This document shows, piece after piece, positions 32,115-39,815 of a DNA stretch of 64,000 bases. The DNA is from a virus, in the IMG/VR virus record IMGVR_UViG_3300020473_001965, positions 62,001-126,000 of that record; one strand, written 5' to 3'. The translations under genes and the position numbers were made by a program. The notes under the pieces were generated by a model, which had not been told where the DNA came from, did no database searches, and was given only the letters and a program-made list of their open reading frames with translations. Position 1 is the stretch's first letter. Every line of letters starts with the position of its first letter.

Positions 32115-33726
32115 CTTCTTGATATTCTGTTAGCTCACGAGCAGACGGATCGTTCACATCTGACCAGTTGGGCATCCAAAATTTTGGTATCGTTAACGTT
32201 GCAGGTTTTCCAAAGAATTTCTCAAAGACCTTCCTATAATAATAGCTTTCTTTCAACACGGGTGTGCACGGGTGAAGTCGACTCCCATGTTTTGCAAACT
32301 CACCGTCTGAGACTACAGTGTTTACATGTTGCTGAATTATTTTGTGCCAAGAGTTTTCCCTTGTGGATACTGCATCAGAAAAAGCGCACTTAGTTCTATT
32401 AAGCACATCAAGTGGCAAGAGGCCTGTCTCAGAAAAAGCAGATCGAAGCAAGTTCTTTTCAGGGACTTCTCCGCCAAATCGCTTTAAGCCCACTGGAAGG
32501 CTCATATAATAGTCTACGAAATCTCGATCAAGAAAGGGTGTTCTTGCTTCGAGGCCGTGCGACGATACAGATCTGTCTGATCGGAGGACATCATAGATAT
32601 GGATTTCTCGCAATAGCTTTAAGTTTTCTTCAAAAAACGCTGCGTTGCTCGGTGCATTTATATTATAAAGATAGCCCATAGCAACTTCATCAGACCCATC
32701 TCCGTTGAACACCACCTTGACGTCAGTGTTCTCCTTAATATATTTCCCTACAAGATAATTCCCCACCGATGCTCTCACTGTTGTCGTGTCATACGATTCA
32801 ATGCTGTAGATTACCGCTTCTATTGCATCAACAAACTCTTGAGCGGTCGCTTCAACAACATGATGGTCAGAGCCTATCCAGTCTGCAACCTTTTGTGCAT
32901 AGACGACATCAGGACTGCCCGGCATTCCAATTGAAAACGTTTTTATTCTTTCGCTTGTCATAGAGTTGGCAAGGCTCGCTATCAGACTAGAGTCTAGGCC
33001 GCCTGATAGAAGACAGCCTATTTCTCTGTCAGACATCATTCTCTTTTCTACAGCTGATGTTAAAAGATTTTGTATCTGTGTCGTTGCTTCTTCAAAGCTT
33101 GCATTGTTATCGGGTTTATAGTCACAATCAAAATAACTGTAAAACGACTGGGGCGTTTCAGACGACCACCAAGAGCCCGGTGGAAAGTGTTGTATCTTTT
33201 CTGCGATATCAGACATTGCCTTGATCTCAGAAGCTACAAAATATTCACCAGAAGATGCTCCAAAGAAGCTTGGTCGTACTCCGTAACGATCTCTAGCTGA
33301 GTAAAGTATTCCTTCCTTTTTGTCGTATAAGGACAGTGCGAATACTCCGTCGAGCTCTCTACATGTTCTGTTCATTCCAAACTTAGCAAACATGTGTATT
33401 ATAATTTCGCAATCAGAGTTTGTCTCTGTCTTGAAATTGTACTTCTCGCTGAGCGTTTTGTGATTGTAAATCTCTCCGTTGCAAATCAACCAGTACCTTT
33501 GAAGGTTGGCTTTTCTTAAGTTCATTGGCTGGCCGGACTTTTCGTCTAACCCATTAATTGCAAGACGATGGAACCAGAGCACAGCCCTTGCCTTTGATTT
33601 TAAAGTGAGCTTGTTTTTAAATTCTTCAAATTCTGTCTTGTCGGGTCCACGGTGCTGAATTTTTGTAAAATGCTTGTCCAGCTCCCGCAAACTTCTATTC
33701 CCTAGATAACCTACAAACCCACACAT
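32095..33726 (-). CDS. asnB: Asparagine synthetase (glutamine-hydrolysing)
   Basis: A 543-residue AsnB-type enzyme. The mature N-terminal Cys2 nucleophile is in MCGFVGYLG, RGPDKTEFEE and WLICNGEIYNH belong to the glutaminase domain, and IGCLLSGGLDSSLIASLA is the ATP-pyrophosphatase loop; LEARTPFLDRDFVDYYMSLP is typical of the synthetase domain. It converts aspartate, glutamine and ATP to asparagine; related phage enzymes may amidate glycans. A promoter-like motif precedes it at 33746. Confidence 0.93.
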   Translation of the reverse strand: MCGFVGYLGNRSLRELDKHFTKIQHRGPDKTEFEEFKNKLTLKSKARAVLWFHRLAINGLDEKSGQPMNLRKANLQRYWLICNGEIYNHKTLSEKYNFKTETNSDCEIIIHMFAKFGMNRTCRELDGVFALSLYDKKEGILYSARDRYGVRPSFFGASSGEYFVASEIKAMSDIAEKIQHFPPGSWWSSETPQSFYSYFDCDYKPDNNASFEEATTQIQNLLTSAVEKRMMSDREIGCLLSGGLDSSLIASLANSMTSERIKTFSIGMPGSPDVVYAQKVADWIGSDHHVVEATAQEFVDAIEAVIYSIESYDTTTVRASVGNYLVGKYIKENTDVKVVFNGDGSDEVAMGYLYNINAPSNAAFFEENLKLLREIHIYDVLRSDRSVSSHGLEARTPFLDRDFVDYYMSLPVGLKRFGGEVPEKNLLRSAFSETGLLPLDVLNRTKCAFSDAVSTRENSWHKIIQQHVNTVVSDGEFAKHGSRLHPCTPVLKESYYYRKVFEKFFGKPATLTIPKFWMPNWSDVNDPSARELTEYQEDEATKT

Positions 33727-33745
33727 AAAAACTCCAAACTCCGTA

Positions 33746-33758
33746 TTTATTATTACGC
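33746..33758 (-). promoter_or_regulatory. Candidate promoter motif (GCGTAATAATAAA)
   Basis: Minus-strand GCGTAATAATAAA lies 19 bases before the asparagine synthetase ATG, in the divergent gap with the plus-strand gene at 33796. It matches GCGTAATAATTAG at 62778 and TCGTAATAATTAT at 40929. Inferred from recurrence. Confidence 0.45.
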
Positions 33759-33795
33759 GAGCGCAAAAAAAGATTTAACCTATTATTTATTGTTT

Positions 33796-34035
33796 ATGCG
33801 ACTAAAAGACATAGCTGAAAATATTCGTCGCGATCTGGTTGATCTAACAGACGGAGCATTTCACGTTGAAATATCTAGTGACGACGGTGGCCACCACTTG
33901 ACCATTTCAATAGAATTCCACAACGACGCTCAAAAGGTTAGAAAGTTACTGGATGAAAAGTATAGAAATACAAGGACAGTTATCCTTAAAGTACCAGTAG
34001 GGACACTGCACTTTATCAGAATCCCTATCGTCTAA
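33796..34035 (+). CDS. Small protein, unknown (plus strand)
   Basis: A 79-residue protein starting at ATG 33796 (a TTG six bases earlier is possible). It has a helix (LKDIAENIRRDLVDLTDGAF), then beta segments (HHLTISIEFH) and a closing VILKVPVGTLHFIRIPIV. The pattern is a small alpha/beta domain; no family recognised. It diverges from asnB and converges on the glyoxalase-type gene. Confidence 0.7.
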   Translation: MRLKDIAENIRRDLVDLTDGAFHVEISSDDGGHHLTISIEFHNDAQKVRKLLDEKYRNTRTVILKVPVGTLHFIRIPIV

Positions 34036-34037
34036 AG

Positions 34038-34337
34038 TCAATCGTACTTTATCCATTCAATTACATTGCCACTAAGATCTCTGTCATAGTAATACCAAGA
34101 GCCGTCTCTGTGCTGCTTTATCTCGCAACCTTCTGGAAATTCTGAAAAGTCGCTTACTTGAAAAGCTACGTGAGGCGGGTGGTCGCCCTCTATTGTCAGA
34201 GCTATTTTTGTTTCACCTATCTTAAGCATCGCCCACGTTTGGTCTTCGTATTCGACAGTTGCTTTCATGTTTTCTCTATACCACTGAACAGATGTGTGAA
34301 TACTTTTTACATTCAATGCGATGTGATCAAATTTCAC
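34038..34337 (-). CDS. VOC/glyoxalase-like metal-binding protein
   Basis: A 99-residue protein with FDHIALNVKSIHTSVQWYRE at the start and YYYDRDLSGNVIEWIKYD at the end, the two signatures of a vicinal-oxygen-chelate domain; metal-binding His5 and the Glu near the C-terminus are present, with a further His in PPHVAFQVSD. It is one VOC module; the active form would be a dimer. Substrate unknown. Confidence 0.88.
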   Translation of the reverse strand: MKFDHIALNVKSIHTSVQWYRENMKATVEYEDQTWAMLKIGETKIALTIEGDHPPHVAFQVSDFSEFPEGCEIKQHRDGSWYYYDRDLSGNVIEWIKYD

Positions 34338-34350
34338 TTCTACCTCATGA

Positions 34351-34551
34351 TTATGTTGGGTCGATCATCTCTATAGGGCATTCATCTCTCATTAAACGCT
34401 TGCCCTCATAATAGCTATCTTTCTTCTTGACTTGCAGCATCCCTTCAGGTGTTTCTATAATACAAACATCCCGCTCACACTGGTCAACAGTACAAACGGG
34501 CAACTCAGGTTGCTGATATGTGAAAGCTAAAAGCATTATTATCCAAAACAT
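34351..34551 (-). CDS. Small secreted protein
   Basis: A 66-residue protein with a hydrophobic N-terminus (FWIIMLLAFTYQQPE) that looks like a signal peptide, then four cysteines (PVCTVDQCERDVC and DECP) and the segment KKKDSYYEGKRLMRDECPIE. A periplasmic or surface location is likely. Function unknown. Confidence 0.7.
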   Translation of the reverse strand: MFWIIMLLAFTYQQPELPVCTVDQCERDVCIIETPEGMLQVKKKDSYYEGKRLMRDECPIEMIDPT

Positions 34552-34616
34552 GTTGTTCCTCTTTGTAAAAGATAATAACTATATCTGTTCTATTTTATTT
34601 GTATACTAAAATAATA

Positions 34617-34692
34617 TGGAGCGGGTGATGGGACTCGAACCCACAACGTACAGCTTGGAAGGCTGTCACTCTACCAGTTGAGTTACACCCGC
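34617..34692 (-). tRNA. tRNA-Gly (anticodon TCC)
   Basis: Cloverleaf on the minus strand: acceptor GCGGGTG pairs with CACCCGC, anticodon stem ACAGC/GCTGT around CTTCCAA, T stem GTGGG/CCCAT with a terminal mismatch or G-T pair and loop TTCGAGT, discriminator U and encoded CCA. Anticodon TCC reads GGA/GGG. Confidence 0.95.
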
Positions 34693-34701
34693 AATTCGTC
34701 G

Positions 34702-35130
34702 CTATTCTTGAATATCTACAAGCTCTATTTCAAAATTTAAAGTTTTCCCTGCAAGCGGGTGATTAAAGTCGATAACAGCTTCTTCGTCTGTGAAAGAGCT
34801 GATTACTCCTCGGAACGTTCCCGTCTCATTTTGTGCCTGAACTACTCCGCCTACAGCAAATTCCATCTCTTCAGGAAACTGGGTCCTGGGAACAGTTGCA
34901 ACTGCTTGTTCGTCAATGGGTCCGTAAGCATTGTCAGGTTCGATTGTAACATTTTTCACTTCTCCTACTTGCATTCCTAAAAGCGCAGAATCAAATCCTC
35001 CAATAACTCTACCCTCGCCTACCTGAAATTCTAGAGGCATTTCTCTATCATAAGAGTTATCAAACTCCATTCCATCATCGAGTGTTCCTCGATAGTGAAC
35101 GCTAACTGTATTTCCGTTTTCTACTTTCAT
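34702..35130 (-). CDS. SlyD-like FKBP peptidyl-prolyl isomerase
   Basis: A 142-residue protein starting at ATG 35130 with AAGGA upstream. VSVHYRGTLDDGMEFDNSY, MPLEFQVGEGRVIGGFDSAL and IEPDNAYGPIDEQAV are FKBP/SlyD landmarks, with an insert-in-flap domain (MEFAVGGVVQAQNETG) and the closing NHPLAGKTLNFEIELVDI. The metal-binding His-rich tail of E. coli SlyD is absent. A folding helper acting on proline bonds. Confidence 0.93.
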   Translation of the reverse strand: MKVENGNTVSVHYRGTLDDGMEFDNSYDREMPLEFQVGEGRVIGGFDSALLGMQVGEVKNVTIEPDNAYGPIDEQAVATVPRTQFPEEMEFAVGGVVQAQNETGTFRGVISSFTDEEAVIDFNHPLAGKTLNFEIELVDIQE

Positions 35131-35172
35131 TTTTCCTTCTTTCTTTTGTGCATTTTGCACGGTTATTAGTGC

Positions 35173-35415
35173 TTAACGCACAACTTTTAGTTTTTCTACC
35201 CAGACTGGCAAAGATAACTCGGACCGACCAGATCCGTAAATTGCACTCTCTGGTACTTTGAATGGTACTAGTTCGTCTGAACCGCCTACCCAGTGCAATC
35301 TATCTGCAACTACATCGAACAAGAGTGTTTCTTGATCTTCAGTGGGATAATAGAACCCGTTGTAGCCGCGCTTGCTCATTCGAACTGTGTCACCTTTTTT
35401 GATTGTAATTTTCAT
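35173..35415 (-). CDS. SH3/KOW-like 'GDLV' family protein
   Basis: An 80-residue member with TIKKGDTVRMSKRGYNGFYY, LLFDVVADRLHWVGG and a closing PVWVEKLKVV. It lies between the deaminase and FKBP genes. The start MKITIKK resembles the head leader by chance only; the helix core is missing. Function unknown. Confidence 0.75.
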   Translation of the reverse strand: MKITIKKGDTVRMSKRGYNGFYYPTEDQETLLFDVVADRLHWVGGSDELVPFKVPESAIYGSGRSELSLPVWVEKLKVVR

Positions 35416-35425
35416 TTGATGCTCC

Positions 35426-35794
35426 TCAGCAACCTTTTAAAACGTCTATTTCTTCCCAGGCACCCTGCCAGTTTGTGTACCTGACTTTAGCTATCCCAGC
35501 CTTTTTCATCTCTTGCATGCAGAGATAACATGGGCGTGCCATTGTCCATCGATGATCATGCTTTGTAAATCTAATAACTTCAATTTCATCTCCCGGTTTT
35601 GCAAATCTCAATACATTCATTTCTGCGTGCATGTGCGAAGCCCATGTACCATCCTCATATTGTCGCTTAAACCTTGGGTGAGTCTTATCAGTATTTTCAC
35701 CTATCTTCACGACCTTGCCTTTTCTTCGTAAGATAGCAGCCAAATGATAGGTTCTACCATTGCTGATCGCTTTTTCTTTAGCTCGATAGTACAC
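35426..35794 (-). CDS. Cytidine-deaminase-fold zinc enzyme
   Basis: A 122-residue protein with HMHAEMNVLRFA (zinc His and catalytic Glu) and RPCYLCMQEMKKAG (PCxxC zinc cysteines), the CDA-fold signature. It differs from the dCMP deaminase at 62822 in length and flanks, so substrate is open: nucleotide, tRNA or another base. It ends next to tRNA-Ser. Confidence 0.88.
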   Translation of the reverse strand: MYYRAKEKAISNGRTYHLAAILRRKGKVVKIGENTDKTHPRFKRQYEDGTWASHMHAEMNVLRFAKPGDEIEVIRFTKHDHRWTMARPCYLCMQEMKKAGIAKVRYTNWQGAWEEIDVLKGC

Positions 35795-35815
35795 TTGGCA
35801 TGATGCCCTCCTTAG

Positions 35816-35903
35816 TGGCGGAAGCGGTGAGATTCGAACTCACGATACGTTTCCGTATGCCGGTTTTCAAGACCGGTGCCTTAAGCCGCTCGGCCACGCT
35901 TCC
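35816..35903 (-). tRNA. tRNA-Ser (anticodon TGA)
   Basis: Minus-strand class II tRNA: acceptor GGAAGCG/CGCTTCC, anticodon stem CCGGT/ACCGG around CTTGAAA, long variable arm (ATACGGAAACGTAT), T stem GTGAG/CTCAC with loop TTCGAAT, discriminator G and encoded CCA. Reads UCA and probably other UCN codons. Confidence 0.95.
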
Positions 35904-35905
35904 AG

Positions 35906-36505
35906 TTAAACTTTCCATAATCCTGACTGATTTCCAATACCAGTCCATCTTGGCCGGACGGTTCGTGAATAGAGATCCAAGTATGGACCTTTGCTTCTTT
36001 CCTCAACAAAAGAGTAAAATTCTTCAGGCTTTCGAGAATGCTGTCGCCTCTGAGCGAAAATATAATCCTTAGAACCGCACAGACCCTTTCCGTTGGGAAC
36101 TGACTCTTTCTCATTTGTCCCTGAATACCTTGTTCTTTTTCCCATTCCCTTTCGATATCTTACAGCAAAAATACACATCTCAGTGTATCTCATTCCGTAC
36201 GGGGTAGGGCTTCCCACATTTGACTTTACCCATGGGATCAAGCTGATTGGTTTGAAACCTAGCGCATCACAAACTTCAAGCGCAGGTAAAATCCCTTGAT
36301 CTTTCCCAGCTGTAAATGAATTAACTGTCCACATGTACATATGGGCTTCAGGAGCGACAGGATGCTTCTTAAACCACTCTGATATCGTGCAAATTATCTC
36401 GCCCTTAGACTGAACATTGTAATGAGTCGAAGGTTGTAAAGTTGCATGACCCACACCCCCTGTGGTCTTTCTCCAAGGTGGGTCTATTACGATAGTTTTA
36501 TACAT
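35906..36505 (-). CDS. MT-A70-type N6-adenine DNA methyltransferase
   Basis: A 199-residue protein beginning TIVIDPPWRKT, with the DPPW catalytic tetrad typical of the MT-A70 group. LIPWVKSNVGSPTPYGMRYT and CIFAVRYRKGM follow the family pattern, then SRKPEEFYSFVEERSKGPYL. It should methylate adenine, most likely in DNA, protecting phage DNA or altering its regulation. It sits between tRNA-Ser and tRNA-Asn. Confidence 0.9.
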   Translation of the reverse strand: MYKTIVIDPPWRKTTGGVGHATLQPSTHYNVQSKGEIICTISEWFKKHPVAPEAHMYMWTVNSFTAGKDQGILPALEVCDALGFKPISLIPWVKSNVGSPTPYGMRYTEMCIFAVRYRKGMGKRTRYSGTNEKESVPNGKGLCGSKDYIFAQRRQHSRKPEEFYSFVEERSKGPYLDLYSRTVRPRWTGIGNQSGLWKV

Positions 36506-36520
36506 AGCTTATCCATAAAA

Positions 36521-36596
36521 TGGCTCCCCGAGCAGGACTTGAACCTACGACCCGCTGATTAACAGTCAGCTGCTCTACCAACTGAGCTATCGGGGA
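36521..36596 (-). tRNA. tRNA-Asn (anticodon GTT)
   Basis: Minus-strand cloverleaf: acceptor TCCCCGA/TCGGGGA, D arm GCTC...GAGC, anticodon stem GCTGA/TCAGC around CTGTTAA, T stem GTAGG/CCTGC with loop TTCAAGT, discriminator G and encoded CCA. Reads AAC/AAU. Confidence 0.96.
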
Positions 36597-36866
36597 TTAT
36601 ATTTTTTCAAACATTAGTTCGTCTAAATCTTTATATACTACACCGTCTATCAAAACTTTATAAAGAAAAAAGTCTTCATCTCCAACAACGTCTAATGTAT
36701 CTTTAGTATATGACTCAGTAAACATCTTCTTTTCTAATATGATGCCTACTTTATCTGGGCTTAGCTCTAGCTCACCATCTTGTTCACTTGTCACCCACCA
36801 CGAACCAAAAGGTGCAGCTGAATGAACTGTCTTAATTGCTGTGCCTATGTCATAAGGAGATTTCAT
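36597..36866 (-). CDS. SH3/KOW-like 'GDLV' family protein
   Basis: An 89-residue member: GSWWVTSEQDGELELSPDKV, GIILEKKMFT and FLYKVLIDGVVYKDLDEL. The GDLV strand is replaced but the GIIL and V-L-I-D-G strands are clear. Its stop abuts tRNA-Asn; its start overlaps the upstream stop (ATGA). Function unknown. Confidence 0.75.
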   Translation of the reverse strand: MKSPYDIGTAIKTVHSAAPFGSWWVTSEQDGELELSPDKVGIILEKKMFTESYTKDTLDVVGDEDFFLYKVLIDGVVYKDLDELMFEKI

Positions 36867-37081
36867 TTCTTATTCATCGCCAAAAGCTCTGGATTATCGC
36901 CGATATACGTGTCATAAAAGAAATCATCGACTGTAGCTAGATTATTGGCCAGCGCTCTTTCTTGCCAATGCTGGCTTGTGTTTTGTAAAGCATTGCGCAA
37001 AATGCTATGAATTTTTTCAACAGAGTTTTCATTCAAAGCGTCTAATACGCGTAGCTTCAATATAGTATATTCGGCGCCCAT
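36863..37081 (-). CDS. Small helical protein, unknown
   Basis: A 72-residue protein of helices (LKLRVLDALNENSVEKIHSI and TSQHWQERALANNLATVDDF). No family recognised. Coupled to the downstream GDLV gene by ATGA. Confidence 0.7.
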   Translation of the reverse strand: MGAEYTILKLRVLDALNENSVEKIHSILRNALQNTSQHWQERALANNLATVDDFFYDTYIGDNPELLAMNKK

Positions 37082-37096
37082 ACCGTCCTCTCAGAG

Positions 37097-37834
37097 TTAC
37101 TCTAATATTCGAATGCCTGTTTTTACACAATTTGCTGAAGAGTACAACCAGGATTCACCCTGTTTACCGCAACAGTAATATCTTACACCCTTGTAATCCC
37201 AATGTTCATGCTCATGATGATGACCAAAAAACCAAGTATTGGGGTGCTTCGTCGCACCTTCGACAACTGCCTTAAAATATTGTGGGACGCCATTCTTCGA
37301 CCATTTTTTATGATACTTTTGATGCTTTAATAGAAAGCTAGGGCAATCATGTGTCACCACGATGTCAGCTTTCTCGTAGTTCTTTTTAAACATCTCAAGC
37401 TCATTATGTGAAGGCATCTCTCTTGGCCACCAATTTTTTCCAAATATAAACGGAGAATCTTTCTTGCCTAAGTAGCTTTGAGCACCACCCATAAAAAGAA
37501 TATTGTTGCCATTGAGGTTCATGAGTGTGCCGCGGCGAACATGATAACAGTTCTTTGCGACCTGTACTACATCGGGTGTGGGATTGCTTACCTTCTGATT
37601 TTCGTACATCTCATCAAGTACTGTGTGGTTTTCGTGATTGCCATCACAAAAAAAGAAGGGTATCTCTGATTTGTTATTTTCGAAAAAACTGCTCAAGCCA
37701 TTCTCAGGATCTGGCCAGTAAATTCCAAAATCGCCCACCTGAATTATTGCTTGAACTTTTTTGTCTATTGCATCTTTATAGACCTGTTCTAAAGCGCTTA
37801 CTCTGCCGTGGATATCTCCTGCAAATAGAATCAC
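37097..37834 (-). CDS. Calcineurin-like metallophosphoesterase
   Basis: A 245-residue protein with all metallophosphoesterase motifs: LFAGDIHGRV, IQVGDFGIYW, FCDGNHENH, DIVVTHDCPS and TWFFGHHHEHEHWD. These bind two metal ions and hydrolyse phosphoester bonds. The substrate (protein phosphate, nucleotide or nucleic-acid end) cannot be told. It overlaps the upstream membrane protein gene. Confidence 0.92.
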   Translation of the reverse strand: MILFAGDIHGRVSALEQVYKDAIDKKVQAIIQVGDFGIYWPDPENGLSSFFENNKSEIPFFFCDGNHENHTVLDEMYENQKVSNPTPDVVQVAKNCYHVRRGTLMNLNGNNILFMGGAQSYLGKKDSPFIFGKNWWPREMPSHNELEMFKKNYEKADIVVTHDCPSFLLKHQKYHKKWSKNGVPQYFKAVVEGATKHPNTWFFGHHHEHEHWDYKGVRYYCCGKQGESWLYSSANCVKTGIRILE

Positions 37835-38001
37835 TTAAAATCGTCTCTCGTAAATAAGGATATTCCACAGGCTGCAAAAGATCCCAAGCTGATTAGCATT
37901 AGAGGCTTATCTTGTAGATACATGCCTACTCCGAATACCCCTAGATTTACGCAAAGCAATGCGTACCACACGCCAGCTGGAATTAGATTATTAATTTTCA
38001 T
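37831..38001 (-). CDS. Small two-helix membrane protein
   Basis: Starting at ATG 38001, a 56-residue product has two hydrophobic segments (AGVWYALLCVNLGVFGVGMY and PLMLISLGSFAACGISLF). Two ATGs slightly upstream are alternative starts, and no ribosome site is clear. Coupled to the phosphoesterase by ATGA. Function unknown. Confidence 0.6.
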   Translation of the reverse strand: MKINNLIPAGVWYALLCVNLGVFGVGMYLQDKPLMLISLGSFAACGISLFTRDDFK

Positions 38002-38242
38002 GTTCATCATCTGGCGGCATGTATTCAACTTCATCTTCGACATTACTGCACGTTGTGCAATGATACTCTAAGATTGATGTGTGAAAATCCATGATCATCT
38101 TAAGATCTTCAATGATTCCACAAAAAGAATAAAAATCTTTGATGTGCAGCTTTAGGACAACCTGATCACCTACGGGTAATCGCAACATCTGTGTTTCTAA
38201 ATCAATTGTTGCGCCGTGAGGAAGATCATGAAGTTTTGACAT
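37991..38242 (-). CDS. Unknown protein with C-terminal cysteine pair
   Basis: An 83-residue protein starting at ATG 38242; the frame upstream is only a shadow of the Pro-rich gene. It has a beta-rich part (QMLRLPVGDQVVLKLHI), a helix, and CTTCSNVEDEVEY, a possible half metal site. Function unknown. Confidence 0.7.
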   Translation of the reverse strand: MSKLHDLPHGATIDLETQMLRLPVGDQVVLKLHIKDFYSFCGIIEDLKMIMDFHTSILEYHCTTCSNVEDEVEYMPPDDEHEN

Positions 38243-38669
38243 TTTTTCTAGATCTTGTTTTTCGCGTCGCGGGCTTCTTCTTAACGCTGTCAATGATTGA
38301 CGATGTACCAGATCCCGCCTCGGACGATGTCTTTGGCTTGCGTGGTGCTCTTTTTCGTGTCGCCTTTTTCTTCGGTGGCGGCTTTTCTTCCGGAGCAGGC
38401 TCTGGGGCACGTTCGCGTCTAGGCTCAACTGGCTCAGGCTCAGGCTTAGGTTCGGGCTTAAGCTCTTTTGGTGGCTGGGGTGGCGGAGCTGGTGGCTTAG
38501 GCGGCGCAAAGAATTCATTGTATTCTTCTAGCGTCGGTGCCACCAGACACTTCTTATTGATTAGCTTGACACATTTTTCATATGAGTCGATTTCATTGAA
38601 TTCAGCCCATCGTCGTGGGTCGCGGCGTTTTCTTATAAAGAAACCTTTCCAAGAAAGAATAAATCCCAT
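38226..38669 (-). CDS. Protein with proline-rich linker and basic tail
   Basis: A 147-residue protein: an N-terminal ~55-residue domain (WAEFNEIDSYEKCVKLINKK), a proline-rich region (PPKPPAPPPQPPKELKPEPK), then an Arg/Lys-rich tail with RKRAPRKPKTS and TRKTRSRKN, resembling AT-hook or histone-like tails. DNA binding by the tail is plausible. Its low-complexity sequence gives long false frames on the other strand. Confidence 0.78.
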   Translation of the reverse strand: MGFILSWKGFFIRKRRDPRRWAEFNEIDSYEKCVKLINKKCLVAPTLEEYNEFFAPPKPPAPPPQPPKELKPEPKPEPEPVEPRRERAPEPAPEEKPPPKKKATRKRAPRKPKTSSEAGSGTSSIIDSVKKKPATRKTRSRKNVKTS

Positions 38670-38705
38670 AGTTACCTCTTAAATATATATGCAGATCTAA
38701 GAGAC

Positions 38706-38984
38706 TTAGTCAATTTCTGTAATCATTTCTGCAACAGCACTCTGAAACGCTGGGTGAATTGCCACGCTCTTAAGATTATCTGGTGAGCAGTCCTGACCGT
38801 AGAGTACACATACTTCTCTTGCGATCTTTGTCAAGCCCTTGACAAAAACATTTCTCGCTGTTGCATGATTCATCTTGTGACCTTCTTCTGTCATCTTTTC
38901 AGCAATAGACCGATAATCCATTCCAGACAAATCATTTACAGTTGCATAGCCTCGCTCAATCTTAGTTCCTTTAGGCATTGACAT
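38706..38984 (-). CDS. Small helix-turn-helix protein next to the sigma factor
   Basis: A 92-residue protein with DYRSIAEKMTEEGHKMNHA followed by TARNVFVKGLTKIAREV, a helix-turn-helix like sigma region 4.2 or a related DNA-binding helix pair. GGAGGG precedes its ATG, overlapping the end of the sigma gene, which itself lacks region 4.2. By analogy to T4 gp33 with gp55 it could supply the missing -35/clamp contact; this is inference. Confidence 0.8.
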   Translation of the reverse strand: MSMPKGTKIERGYATVNDLSGMDYRSIAEKMTEEGHKMNHATARNVFVKGLTKIAREVCVLYGQDCSPDNLKSVAIHPAFQSAVAEMITEID

Positions 38985-39746
38985 TTATTTTCCCTCCATG
39001 AGTTTCATATATTTTTCTTTAGAGATTGGATAATCAGAATGATTTGTGCTGTCCTCAGTAATTCCGAATCTAAGCCTGATTATCTTTTCTTCCCTAGAAG
39101 TCAAGCATCGCAAACCTTTGCGAACAGCTCCGGTAATTTTTTCCTTGTCCAGAATATCATCTAAGTGTGTAGCATCACTATCAGGGACGATATCTTCAAG
39201 GGTCCCGGATTCATCTTTCCCAATCGGCCGGCTAAGTGACGTTGTATTGGTCGGCGCTTGCAAAGCATCTTCAATCAACGAAGTTGTCACGCCTAAGATA
39301 TCAGCAAGTTCTTCTTTAGTTGGGGCTGAACCGAATTCATCCTCATACTCTTCAGAGACATTTTTGATCTTAGATAGTAGACCTCGAGCGTGAGATGGAA
39401 TTCTAATAGTCGACGTGTTTGCTGTAACATGTCGGCGAACTGACTGACGAATCCACCAAGTTGCATACGTAGAAAAACGAAAGCCTCGACGCCAATCGAA
39501 TTTCTCAACAGCTTTCATCAAGCCAATGTTAGATTCTTGAATCAGATCAGAAAGATCACATCCAAAATGCTGATATTTCTTAGCGATGCTCACAGCTAGT
39601 CGCAAGTTTGACTCGATCAACTTCCTTCTAGCTTCGGGGTCACCTGCCTCGATTCTCTTTGAGAGTTCTACTTCTTCATCTTTGGTAAGAAGTTTAGACT
39701 TCCCAGCTTCTTTAAAGTAAACGTTAAGTAAGTTAGACACAAACAC
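38985..39746 (-). CDS. Sigma-70 family RNA polymerase sigma factor, truncated in region 4
   Basis: A 253-residue sigma factor. Region 1.2 is [20 protein letters not shown], region 2 covers [35 protein letters not shown] and [20 protein letters not shown], region 3 is [12 protein letters not shown]. Region 4.1 is present ([18 protein letters not shown]), but the protein stops about 20 residues later without the 4.2 helix-turn-helix that reads the -35 box. It likely directs middle or late transcription from promoters with only a -10-like element, perhaps with the adjacent HTH protein. Confidence 0.92.
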   Translation of the reverse strand: MFVSNLLNVYFKEAGKSKLLTKDEEVELSKRIEAGDPEARRKLIESNLRLAVSIAKKYQHFGCDLSDLIQESNIGLMKAVEKFDWRRGFRFSTYATWWIRQSVRRHVTANTSTIRIPSHARGLLSKIKNVSEEYEDEFGSAPTKEELADILGVTTSLIEDALQAPTNTTSLSRPIGKDESGTLEDIVPDSDATHLDDILDKEKITGAVRKGLRCLTSREEKIIRLRFGITEDSTNHSDYPISKEKYMKLMEGK

Positions 39747-39815
39747 CTTCTCGTCAATGTACGCTGAATTGCGTTATATATATTTTACCACAAAAAATCT
39801 AGCTCTTACACTAAA

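Noticed and set aside
38243-38518. Upstream extension of the 37991 frame
   Set aside because: This part is a +1 shadow of the Pro/Lys-rich gene; the real start is ATG 38242.
38191-38682. Long plus-strand Gly/Ser-rich open frame
   Set aside because: It is the reverse of the Pro/Lys-rich gene on the minus strand; low complexity opens the opposite frame.
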